Positions 43,001 through 47,500 of a stretch of DNA of 64,000 nt are shown here, piece after piece. The stretch comes from an uncultured Christensenella sp. Lineage in GTDB: Bacteria > Bacillota > Clostridia > Christensenellales > CAG-917. The position numbers were made by a program, and so were the translations under genes. Where the stretch lies: NCBI GenBank assembly GCA_910578325.1, contig CAJTQT010000004.1, forward strand, positions 1 through 64,000, read 5' to 3'. The notes below the pieces were generated by a model. The model was given only the letters and a program-made list of their open reading frames with translations. It did no database searches and had not been told where the DNA came from. Numbering within the stretch: the first letter of the stretch is position 1; every line of letters starts with the position of its first letter.

Positions 43001-43579
43001 GAGCACTATATTCGCTCCTGCAGGCACCAGAAGCGCGCCGTACTGAAATCCCGTTCCCGTTCCGAACGACGTTGTATAGGTGCCGTCGGACGCCGCGCCC
43101 CAGTCCGCTGTAAGTTTGACTGTACGTTGTCTGTCGTCGGTGTCCGCAAGGCTCTGCGTAACCGCCGCCTGCCAGTCTGCGGAAGCGGTATCGTTTGCTT
43201 CGACTATATTAAATACAAAATCATTTCCCGTATAGTTGTTGGTTTCAAAAGGAACTATTCCCAGCGTAACCACAACGGCAAGGCAAACCGCAAGCGCGGC
43301 TATACCGGCAATCTGCCAGAAACCTTTCTTTTTCATTCTGCCCTTCGCGCGCGTTTTGACGCTTGACGCGCCGTTTGCGGATTCGGTTGCGGAATTATTA
43401 ATATTCTTCCTGTCTTTCCCTGTTGCCGATTGTTTGTTTTGAACGTTCAAATCGGCGTTTTCAACCTTGTTGAACGCCGTTTCTTGCACGTCAACCAACG
43501 CCTCCTGCTCGGGAGCGTTGATTTTGATGTCTTTTTTATTTCTCATAGTCTCCTTCAAATTCATATTTAAATCTTCCAT
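22070..43579 (-). CDS. Giant 7169-aa beta-helix adhesin-like protein with C-terminal dockerin
   Basis: The N-terminal 85 residues are polar and Lys-rich at the end (RMKKKG). A hydrophobic segment at about 87-109 acts as an extended signal peptide or signal anchor. From about 130 to 4066 there are eight modules. Each has a cap (W..A(V/I)..SL, then GALYVP.GANIVLDLNGH), a right-handed beta-helix region of short GG.I.GN or TI.GN-like turns, and a closing cap (SKIGV...G.LTSGY). From about 4066 to 6970 there are about 16 MBG/YDG-like units (W....(F/Y)TYNG..Q.P.ATV.N....D.C.V.V.G....AGT), alternating with linker units of the E.T.T.E...G..LEL..SGN type. The last 190 residues are a pre-dockerin domain plus a dockerin (GDIDGDG near 7099). 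This suggests a long stalk carrying ligand-binding helices, held by its dockerin to a partner. The ATG at 43579 has AGAGGTG 5-7 bases upstream. No frameshift is apparent. It shares an operon with the 740-aa dockerin gene. Confidence 0.9.
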   Translation of the reverse strand: MEDLNMNLKETMRNKKDIKINAPEQEALVDVQETAFNKVENADLNVQNKQSATGKDRKNINNSATESANGASSVKTRAKGRMKKKGFWQIAGIAALAVCLAVVVTLGIVPFETNNYTGNDFVFNIVEANDTASADWQAAVTQSLADTDDRQRTVKLTADWGAASDGTYTTSFGTGTGFQYGALLVPAGANIVLDLNGHTLSRNLTAARANGFVIAVYGKLTIKDTSTSKLGMVTGAYTNGTDHGAITVFDSTVESSLDFQSGTVSGNYSASTTDIRSTAGISIWDTATLTMHDGAVVSGNHATGFSVAGVVIWGKFNAAGGSITGNDSNFRSGLLMFQGGTPTDPTDTRITVSNISVSNNSVTSANKASNSYPAAGIYLDGGSFTGDNIKINGNIGDVNNVNIGFTCISEKEVVLKNSEVLNNTITDVNISTENNSTAGIIVYENSSNLRMENTQISGNVAGGAGVYADSTLGKSGVVTLVDCTITNNKVCDPRQSNVFVTGYATLNMEGCSVTGNKVMDYQLPATSKVGLTVYVEKSGNLNLKDCTISGNEIPELETGDGGGVATAFGVRVDAGDVSLSGYCYIYDNVNSDGKQANIWLYRSTENRYLTINGAISNGSKIGVRRMGGGPLTSGWQQYNGNTDPLTVFTDENEAYYEVAYSEIDKEIIVESDGTKHLEAVIIPHDPASQWEYAIEQSLAHDGAAYTATLYEEWNPNSSFSFGTNTNYYWQGALYVPEGANVILEMNGFNVDRKLTARRTNGLVILVDGELTIRDTGGKEKMGSVRGGWNQTTDVGAGVHVNGKLTLESGYIDKNRTQGYGSAYGGASAVQVSAGAEFVMTGGGIDHNIGFNDARAVYQKATIDLAAATANAPGAKFTMTGGSIDNNTLSDCLIWVGNGAVADISGGSIHNNYNQSNTLGRVFAIEEGGTANVRNIEIYENESNKTDIIASYGTLTMDHVTFRANVATTVAGSHIIYSHSATPLTLTNCTFTENHANSAIINEQAGNLVVDNCTFERNESINYGVIGFESETSSREGHSTISNSHFIENTGYNGVAIMSYIGHNEYPGTLTISGCEFRGNSSNTITRKSGSILDITVADVSDCTIADNYAYGSVVSVAGPNTVSTFRNCEIVNNHGIEGTLSTQKYVGQLFNVWEGTVELIDTNINGNTTASRPSTGYEQGSTPLMYVWGTLKLTNVEISNNTTVGPGDILTVNETSGSISIGGKIIIANNNINTEADLENGEANLYLENTAGLIYIHSALASGSKIGVWRGGNGALTSGYGQFHNQDPWATFFFNDLKDWYESKGENVVENTTVGSAKTYEAAERSLDPASMWEFAIKSSLRDGIFYTCKLESDWNAKNGKFGTDSQCYVTAGTNNAYGGALLVPEGAKVILDMNGHNVNRGLTAHAVYGYVIEVAGELIIQDSSSTDPALQGSVTGGFNRTTNYPSAMYVDVSGEVTLKSGWINGNKSVYYSSSYKGGSTIHVEGTFNMEGGQIANNTLSVNANLKGSLIQTYNENAVVNITGGSITDNTCGNGILWVYNAKVPQISNVLIQGNSGQNHLINLPHSDYNDGNLTVIENVTFKENSTTMQGLLESVNGVIVRNCTFEGNHTTDYLIACDANCEANLTIEDCTFTNNTIPWKVDTWMISAEGHLEIRNTEFTGNFAHGLILNTTNSSGTWQPDSVIDNINVHDNEIAYLIHTYDGRIEVKNSYFVNNFYEHATAGSVFETNMSTGVDRTDVTNSVITVDNCVVTGNRQAVGVAWINYGKIIIKNSDIQNNASFGNFAVFGTDTADSAFEIEKTVIKGNNGTGQRANEGQNGLIASYGSVTLKDVEITDNIGWIVVYSSMVEFAIGGKNIIQHNLYKNDYTNGKYEECDLDWYIDNDDTEPKRLKVLSSLAGSKMGVWCEYTGKITDGYGVYNTADPTTIFYTDNENISKVIKDGEGNSMEAATLSSDPSANWVYAVSSSLEAYEKTGVVTPYTCELFKDMTPSSGTSFGSVTNCYTSGMMYVPQNAHVILEMNGYNVDRKLTKATANGGIFYVEGILEIRNKGRDDITDEEWNNELIGGSITGAWNNTQYLGAITVMSTGKVVIHQYESNDGSNKVWWAGVHGNKCTNQNSAGGIYVDGGVLEVDGIYIDNNTASQGNSVGGLRALNGATVKIHGGSISGNKNTVGVAGIWITDSNFEWDTHIERGEVFGGSFQGNNGRNDIYIDSQDAKCVASFKKVTFSENVATVWDLMSIDGNATGNEKGIEVTIEDCIFENNTLTKTTGNNYILETWSNVDLVVKNTVFRNNTANSIITTNNFSGSNVPPMSSTTVFENVDVIDNSSHNKWSLMGNYGSEFTWTGGTVSGNTNIGGVFWHGCGNATLTGVTFDNNQSVTSGDANGTVIADTQYNVAINLDVVNCTFTNNTGRDAGGILINESQMSGITYTGELITVNITGGKFENNSAATEASGGAILIALVHAVVTVDGTEFIGNSGYAGVVNVWGTVNNVGNARLILNNTIMRNNFSTTQTDGESGAITCYDTLEIHGGEFTDNTGFWAGAIFLQNAARAVIDNGAIISGNTGTSPTAGVGGIWIYPNKAQNVMSTTLSVSNAQIKNNKGTMFGGIFIGSTGTSDGILELSNVAYIQENVNGSDKKANVGLANDSLKIKVVGQFLTGASIGVTRTAINVFTEGYGQYNYAGAATVDPTAYFTADSPNTTIIKYSDGQDMEAQIFSFDNKKNWSNAVSSSLADNGNTKVFTMFTDWEAEPDTTNGTSFGDIVGYRYGALYVPAGASVILDLRGYQLNRNLSAARNHGYVIWVEGELIIRDSGAFDPAECPPGIVPSTRRIGEITGGKNNGQYDGAAGVTVDLNGHLRIEGGSIKGNSSSGINGVGGVYAGKDTSFEMTGGEIDGNTGFDAGGLWFDCPTATITGGSIINNKSTKTIGSGGIFVAAPDDYAKYSKTLNVGGNLVVKNNLNYGDQPCNVWIQPGNENMIQVVAPFTADAEIYISRGDVGVFTKDFGTHNAGTLAGSVFKADSKSYFVEDEEVDGINEASFICKDGTLNWAHAVKTSLAENGAQKKVTLYEDWIATDGSFGDDTGYSSGRLYVPSGANIVLDLAGHTVDRHLLDTISNGSVMYIAGTLTIIDSVGGGKITGGNSDGTGGIFISAGGTLNFEGGTVFGNKSTAAENGAGINVAGTLNLKGGSVTDNVGVGNGGIYVENEGVVNFGGDRQFADCPLTPSEVYNNKIDKDGTGTDLKDSNILLSDEYAKINIVSPLTNTHKYGIQRENLGEFTTGFGINMPTAIVTDYFVAEPSAADGGKYYVGQIGSGGMTEGVMLTDDNSLNWSYAVKTSLEQGGTRQVVTLNKDWFADDDPNAYFKSFGPDSKPGFERGALYVPDGANIVLDLNGHKVDRNFAALDTDEGKYFRTYGYVFNVEGTFEIRDSVGGGIVTGGRNTSPARAGGVQVNGGNFKLSGGSIEGNESHGNGSVGGVLVSSGMFTMVGGKVTGNWGGSAGFGGVYIGPSVEFNLGGQSDIYGNKIINSEVEEGDNSNLYIDSATKKINIITDEHGAQFTPTQPIGLTRAGLGAFTLGYGAINGSAGSPGAISPTNCFVSDHPLYTVKGAIVDNVYEGIMDTDDNAMRWEHAINTSLSKGGSQEIFDLRLDGWTATSHKSYTTAFGTAAGAYYYGALYVPAGANIVLDLNGRALNRALSAKRQNGYVILVEGTLTITDLTDAKLGYINGGRNSSGAGAIVIAKTGSVVFESGTLQRNQGSTAGAVQVNGTFTLAGGSILSNSSTTAGGVYVNTGAVFNMNSGFIQENNGTTVGGVYNSGDFIMESAPNSSTYGHIQQNSGLAGGVYVSNGTFTLRNGSISQNNGTNTGGVYIYNSANSKFYMEGGEISTNEGIAAGGVFDAGIFEMTGGIINANKATGTSKTTGGGSGVYILGTGTFTMLGGEVSGNVGMNGVRAYSSAILNMGGSAKVYANTNAKGELCNVYLSIPSRKINIVSEFEENNARIQVTRDSAGVFTSGYGATNTILPMSVFVSDKPQYAVAVANIQNEDGSTTIEATIGTPIAAPVDVTETIKVTYNSQQQIVITGYNSKYMTVDLPTGTFLDGSDISAINAGSYSVVFKLKDGYCWSNGSNEDLQIFVDIKPFVVDIEWEGDEYTYDGEMHTPTATVTNLFPGDVCGVTVAGGAINVGTHTAVASLLSNSNYALYDADLPGASPEMQPKHDFEIVKASITPEITTLEAEFGKDLQLKVSGNLGKGTVHFYRVDESGNIIEEFTDGIYTPTTADVDAGMIKVKAVIDATDNTFEGETPITDIVVNKGSAPLELEEDTVIYGDSFTLQLKDYLNAGEINPVFTIVGGTGMLELAGTYAIAKRAGTVKIEISVEETTYYKATTVTVTVTVKQKVVKLDWNNLEFVYDGYVHVPSATINSDYLVDGDSVTVTVSGGQINAGTHTAKAVMLSNPNYTLVGSIDDSATHDFEIERADIKIEIVKDEVDKFNQPTGYVGAVYGVDKELKLKITANMLGDANYDVTDMFKPEDMEFMIAKIENIEQSPDMIPDEAFQPIDGVILTPPAAGWYALRARVHRTDNFYASDKLGNNQWSTAILHVSKGDADLELEKYQYEYGTETGLVLKGLDNTTKITFSVREFSDPEHPEYKKGGAIVVGNSKLLGTKLGWVTVVAELTASDNFNVPQTLTFDVEIVPKTLEITWGDVELIYNAAEQMPNYTLDLFGTDDVKLDMKAIDQNGDYIPSIEVNDYKAIVLGLKGAQAGNYVLKYPQIEIDGVMVDQDITVDYVIKKKKLTLSWRDFISADKPIELEYTGEEQTPRLNINGICPNDICTPIISGAQKLPNPTDVPKYVAEFLEMSNPNYEYEFVTGQTATVNFVISRPTIEITLKEDTVDFGHSLELEAVVKNGKGDIITDVGEITFELVSPSSMATLENGNVLTPLVFQTVTVKVKVEGNGDLVPGGEQNCYVHVKKGFAPIELKDKYAYYGTEYAISINDLVDISGEHVQILSYRIEGILGSAGSADDLGGGKIMPTHIGKIAIYIRTNETTHFNGNEEIKIELDILPRLVTLDWDGDSYDYDGEEHCPTAEVTNPAMVDGSLDQVNVTVDGAQTNAGTYNAHAIGLDNENYCLVDPEREYDNWLNGTSYGGTNGLVFPIAEYPAHEFVINKIKLEDDGFDKAVILNETITYGFPEFIEFNGLIDPEEIIYSVVNGTGSATISADGELTPASAGKIIVKAIIKEKNYEAYEIEKEIEITKNTEDFELVEKEVVYGDTLELDITGYGENRTVTYELTEYGDGNATLDGNVLTALGVGKVYIKITVAPSDDYQGGEKTEIVTILPRVIQVEWTMPEQPYTYNGTIQRPEVTLVNAVEGDDVELIIDATKDAGDKTATITGTTNPNYTIEEAENLEADYVILPAPITFTWETHRIEGEVGDRVYYFTSEEIAPKAIIDEGCIFDGDECEVVVKGGQVDASPDPYEAVAYELTNSNYTLEGLTNLTTLFKIIVAHITPDLTTTDAYYGEDLELEISGNIGKGTVHYYLLDENGNIKVDEDGNPVELKDGVYTPTKADVDRGFVKVIVRVEETENTYSYPNPYPTTADHTDETEFVINVHKGKLPIKASANKAVYGTELNFVVNGNVEKQYITLTLKEGGTGEATLSHDGELVAHDTVFQLMPTKVGTVLINVKIAASDYYDEVDFDIEFTIVPRPVVLDWTYPEFTYNGQEQVPTAEVTNKVGDDECIVFVQGQVNAGTDLEAEAIEIRNADGTINENYTVEKGVNITTKYIIKPRPVTIEWGDTTLTFSGEEQAPEATINGLIDGDECELVIEGKELNVGNNYVAKVIGVSNPNYTVEGGNNLEIGFEITIAVIEIEIITVETLMGVPLKLEVSGNIGKGEETYEMLGGGTGSAYIEYNAEENCYYLIPTATGTVNIKAFVAETPNSTAATSEDTEVSIIKAPAPINIVTSSIEYGTTEKLIIENNVEYATLQFGVISGYHDHNGNTIYHYGKATINQDGDITGTMAGTICVTVTVPETANYIETTITKQITVRPRVLEITWGNLEVTYNGQRQYPNVWATNVVPGDSVTLRASLYPGVIDAGIYDVTAGIYKMNNKASGNYTLSGVNVANKFIIGRAVLSDITLKNKETTIDKDLLLELLNNHGGGAVTYTVSRDTGDATVDGDILSPLQIGKVRVTISVEQSQNYAARTVEEIVDIGKRYAPLSYTGALETIYGQDLEIVLDSNSVPSGSSIVYDVQPGTGAARILGTTLIPIHAGTVKLLITSSETADYQATTLEIEITIKPIVVELEWDPDTLEFLFDGNEHKPSAKIKDGILINGDTCEVFINGGQINAGTHTAEAATLSNSDYTLEGCVNRTQDFLIVQNELVIEIITTEAVYGTDLELLLSGNDGGGAVTWTVENITGSATVNGNVLTPTNVGQVYVTATVAASNNYGSATVSAVVTISKMTSGIEFNAADLIYGNVFDLMNAITGIEENAKVTFTVVPGTGTATVDGTNITPTQVGTITVTATVAATNHYDGAVLSQTFQIAPRPVKLKWSQEEFVYNKTIQAPTATVDNLAFPTDECIVTVQGGMNAGKSVKATATALSNPNYTLENGEFIETTYEIKPCVAILEWETGEFIYNGREQKPKATVSNLYEGDECEVTVMGATNAGNPLKANAILLSNTNYTLEGCENKSEEFEIKPLVAEIDWANLALVYNGKAQTPEAVVRNAIEGDVFEMTYTGAQTYVNAVTGEAFYVAVLTGLGNDNYQLPENCETQFTIVPLEIEFTWDSLTLTYNGQTQAPSYTITNIKNSDDVRIEFIGAGKDVGWYTAALTLAGDDSANYTIKSTDLGVRYEITAKEITVTIKSNDVYVVYTGEEITELKNWYTLTTDGLEGDDAQKTIEELFETIDLVLNPRFWQNGTTVKAQENGDYDIEPILLGGGVSGNGNYSVKVEISEDYGVLTIGAPQSLKLSEDTVAQFITENAEEAWGEYLYYRRTYAELGWTHGIDDIDLDRIVLGQIMPESTVMKFLKCIDESQRDIIRLYDGYGTLVYDRGKPASGFSESDMDDSEMYCVGTGWYMELMNVDTVVETIYISVLGDIDGDGLIMGSDAVAILSYLDGLMDFDILEFRLAAYVMNSGMIDSMDNVEILTILDMLSTIESHYYTA
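22700..31400 (-). repeat. Array of about 16 MBG/YDG-like repeats in the giant gene
   Basis: Each unit encodes about 90-190 residues with a Trp, then (T/V/I)YNG or YDG, a Pro-containing strand, a GD(E/D)(C/V) turn and a final NAGT...A..L.N.NY. Examples are WTYPEFTYNGQEQVPTAEV and WETGEFIYNGREQKPKATV. The repeats are diverged at DNA level. They probably form an extended stalk. Confidence 0.8.
31400..43200 (-). repeat. Eight capped beta-helix modules in the giant gene
   Basis: The cap motif (G)ALYVP.GANI(V/I)L(D/E)(L/M)NG(H/Y/F) recurs at about 43.0, 41.4, 39.4, 37.5, 35.3, 34.3, 33.4 and 32.5 kb. Modules 1-4 are about 1.65-2.3 kb each, modules 5-7 only about 0.85-1.0 kb, and module 8 about 1.3 kb. 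Between caps, the coding is dominated by 20-25-residue beta-helix turns ending in GN or NN. Confidence 0.85.
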
Positions 43580-44414
43580 AGAACACCTCTATTTGGATAT
43601 AAATAATCCTTCTCCTCCTGCCTCTCGGCAGTTTTCCTCTGATGAGTTTTATTTTCAATTAGAGTTTTGCGCATCGGCGTTTCCGCCTTTCAAACCCCGT
43701 TTATTCTATGCGACTGACAGGTTTTATGATTCCTCATAACTTTTTGAACTGTCTTTCTCTGCCCTTTCTAATATGATCTTTCAAACCGTTTACGGATATC
43801 TTCGTCCTTCAATCAGTTTAAAACTCATATTTGAATTGCATTGAACTTAGTCGACTTCTTGTGCCTTTCGGCATAGGGTTAACTGCGCTCTTTTGGCTGA
43901 CGATACCGTATTCAAACCTTATGTATCGCAATTTGCTTCAATATTCTGCCGCTGCAAGTTGTCACGCTGCTTTGGATTTTATAGACATTTCTATAATAGT
44001 GTATAGTTTTTGCAGCCTACAAAATATCAATGTAATTTTACAACTTGTAGTGAAACTTTGCCTTGTTACACGATTTTGTGTAAGACATTCACCCGATATC
44101 GCGTAGCCAATTACTGGATATTTGTCAAAATGCTACTAAACAGTAGGGTTTTTGAAAATATTAAACTTGTAAAATAATGCTTAAATTCTTTTAATAATTT
44201 AAGAAATTTACTCAAAACGACATTTTTATGCATTATTATTATCAATACAACGTCAAATTCTGACGGTTTTTATCCGATTTGACAGTTTTTACGCGCACTG
44301 CGCGGAAGATCTTCCGAAATTCAAACACGCAAATCGGTATTTTGCTTACTGGCGTTCAAACGCTAATTTGTATTTTGTTTACTGACATTTAATGCCAATC
44401 TGTATTTTCGTTCT
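43580..44414. other. Long intergenic region upstream of the giant gene
   Basis: About 0.8 kb with no credible gene. It contains the palindrome TACAACTTGTA (44039-44049), shared with the promoter at 279-307; a weak promoter candidate on the minus strand (TTGATA at 44025-44030, 19-base spacer, TATACA at 44000-44005), which would give a leader of about 420 bases; the palindrome CGGAAGATCTTCCG (44303-44316); and degenerate 33-base tandem repeats at 44328-44416. The rest is AT-rich with nothing recognisable. Confidence 0.45.
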
Positions 44415-44416
44415 GA
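44328..44416. repeat. Degenerate 33-base tandem repeat, about 2.7 copies
   Basis: Copies begin at 44328 (CGCAAATCGGTATTTTGC...), 44361 (CGCTAATTTGTATTTTGT...) and 44394 (GCCAATCTGTATTTTCG...). The shared core is AAT(C/T)(G/T)GTATTTT(G/C). The array lies directly downstream of the terminator of the 1848-aa gene. Confidence 0.6.
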
Positions 44417-44449
44417 AAAACATACGCCGCGTCGGGTCCGACGCGGCGT
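44415..44449 (-). terminator. Terminator after the 1848-aa LRR protein gene
   Basis: Minus strand: an 11-bp GC-rich stem ACGCCGCGTCG / CGACGCGGCGT with a 4-base loop, followed by ATGTTTTTC. It lies about 95 bases after the stop at 44545. Confidence 0.92.
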
Positions 44450-44544
44450 AATTACGTATGCTTTTTGAGGATGCATATTATTGATAATATATTACTATAA
44501 CAAACTTATAGAATATTATATGAGGCAGACGCTATCCGTCACAA

Positions 44545-47500
44545 TCAGATAGTGCCGTCATCGTCGTACTGCGGAGGCACGTCGTTTGCATAGTCGTCCA
44601 CTCCGTTTACATAGCCGTCTTTTGCAGGTTCTTCCGCTTCTTCGACATCGGCATCGTCGTCATAGTCCTCGGAATCCTGTACAGCCGTTGCTTTTGCCGC
44701 GCGTTTACGTTGCAAAACGATTACCGTGACCGCAACCGCGCCTGCTATCGCAAGCAGTGCGAATATCACCAGACCTGCCGTAAGTCCCTTGACGTTTGAG
44801 TCGTCTCTCTTAGGAGAATTCTCAACTATTCTGTCATACGCAAGTTTAACCGCTTCTATAGACGTGGCGTCATTGATGTCGTAGATATACTGTTCGTCAA
44901 ACTCGATGCCTTTACCCTTAAAGTACGATTTCAGGCTTTCTATTGCGGCGGTTTTTGCTTTTTTCAACGTATCTGCCTTCAAATCTATGTCGGCAAGAGC
45001 CTCTGCGAGGATACTGTGTGCATTCTCGTAAGAGGTTGCCGCCGCCAGTCTGTCCTTAATTACGGGATCGCAAAGCATTCCCTTTTCGGCTTCATATTGC
45101 GCCACGCGTGCAGCGCATACCTCTCTTGCCGAAAGCATTGCTTTCCAGTCCACGTTTTGCAACGCCAAACTTTTTGCGGTAACCAGATTATTTCCCGTAA
45201 CCGCCGCTTCTATGTTCTCTCTATACTTATCATCACACTTAATGCCGTATTTGGCTTCGTATTCCGCCAGTTCCGCAAGAGCCGCCTGTTTTTCGAGCAC
45301 AAACGCCGCCGCGTCTACCGCAGCCATACCCTCGCTGAGCGCGTCGTTGATCTCATCGAGCGTGCGAGCCTCGGAAATTCTTCTTTCATAGGACGCGTCG
45401 ATCATTACGCCATACATAGAGACGTACAGCCGCAACGATTCAAGCGCGTTGGTCTTAGCGATATTAAACACTTCAGTATCAGGTTCGAACACTCTGAAAT
45501 TCAGCGTCGTGCTGTTGAGCCCGGTATAGTTTCCTCTCGTGTCCGCATCGACGTTCGCCACCATCTTATACCATCCCGCAGGTACGTACGCAAGATCGTT
45601 TACACTCAGCGCATTGTCATAAACAACACCTGTTTCCGCTCCGTTTTCGTCCAGAGAATAGATGATATAATGCGGCGTTCCGTATCTCGATTCGCCTGTC
45701 GGATCGTGCGGAGTTTCGACGACCGCTATCCAGCGCGCGATATTCGGCGTCTGAATCCAGTAGTTCGTCGCTTGCATTACGTTAAACGCAACTTCCGCCC
45801 TTAAAGTATCGAATCCTGTAGTATCAAGTTCGGCTTTGAGTATATACTCGCCCGCATCAAGCCCGCCAAGCGCGATGCTTACGCGGTCGTCAACGGTTCT
45901 GAATCCCGTAAGTCCCGCTTTCGGCTGTCCGTTCTGCCAGATGCTGAACACCACGTCTTCCGCATTTCCGAACGCGGGTTCTGCCGATATGACGTTCTTC
46001 GCAGTCTGATACTCGCCCCACGTCCAACGTATAATGTTAGGAGTCTGTTTCCAGTAATTCGTGGAAGCAAGCACGTTAAAATGCATTGTCGTATTGAGTT
46101 CGGTATAGTTTCCTTCGACGTCCTCTTCAACGTATGCGACAAGATCGTACGTTCCGGCTTTCATACCCGCAAGTATATCCGTAACGGCGGAAGTGTTTGC
46201 TTCGTCAAGCGTAAACGATCCGAGTCCGGCAATGGCTATTCCGTCCTGCATTATGCTGAATATAACTGAACCGTGCAACGGTTCCGCCGAAATCACGTTG
46301 ACAGTGCTGTTGAAAAGCCCCTGAGACCAACGGATAATATTCGGAGTCTGCACCCAGCGGTTTGTCGCTTGCAGAATATTGAATACCGTATCCGTCGCGT
46401 CTATACCGGAATATCCGCTCTTATTATCGGCATCGACGAATGCTCTGAGCACATATTCTCCGCTCGGCAGATTGTTCAATGTGTTCGCTACGCTCTGAGA
46501 GGACGTAAATGCGCTCGTTACGGGCGTGCCGTCTCTGTAAATTCTGAATCTGGGCGTACCTTTGAGCGATTTTGCGGTTATTACGTTGTATTCCGCCTCG
46601 TAAGAGCCCCAAACCCAGCGTATTACGTTTGGCATTTCAATCCATCTGTTTGTAAGCGTTTGGACATCAAATCTGCAATATGTAGGCTCTATCGAGGAAT
46701 AATTATCGGTTTCATCCACCTGCGCCCATAAATAATAGGTGCCTACGGAAAGTTTGTTAAACGCTTCGGCTACTGGTTTAGATACGAATCCGTTCTGCAA
46801 AGTGAATTCTCCGAGTCCGTCAAGCGGTATCTGCGAATTCATAGAATCCGTCACGAAGAATCTGACCGTTCCGTCCATCGGAACCGCCGTCAACAAATTT
46901 GTGCGTGTGTCGAACATTCCCGTCTCCCACTCTACTACGTACGGAGCGACCGCCCAGTTGTTCCACGCTCTTTGAATCGTGAAAACAACCTGTATTTCAC
47001 CCGTATCGTCGGGATCGCCGCTTTCCCACACATAATTGGCTGAATCCTTGATTTTAAGATCTATATAATGGTCACCAACTTCGGTGAAATACAGACTTTC
47101 ATATCTCCTGCCATAGTCAACGTCGTATATCTCGTTCCCGTCCAAATCCGTAAGCACGGGAATTTCGACAAAAATCGCCTCTCCTGAATAATACGCCTCC
47201 GGCAGTACGGGTACGGGCACCACTGCACGTACAATTTCATACGGCAGCAACAGATTGCCGTCCTCGTCAAAACTGTAATCTTTTCCGGTCGAATCTTTCT
47301 GAACCCAGCGGTAATGTTTCTTGTCGCCGAGAGTAAACTTTGCATTATATTTTCCGCAGTTTCTCTCAACGTTGCCCGAGATAATGTACAAATATCCGTC
47401 GGAAGGAACGTGGCTCGTATAATTTACGGTCAGAGTTCTTCCCGTAAACGTAAACTCCGTTCTTCCGAGCGTCGGCGCATTGATTTCCGCAAAAACGGAA

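Noticed and set aside
22070..43579. Cellulosome component
   Set aside because: Dockerins are present, but there is no glycoside hydrolase, carbohydrate-binding or esterase domain in the window, and the bodies are adhesin-like.
44328..44416. CRISPR array
   Set aside because: The 33-base units are contiguous with no spacers, are degenerate, and no cas gene is nearby.
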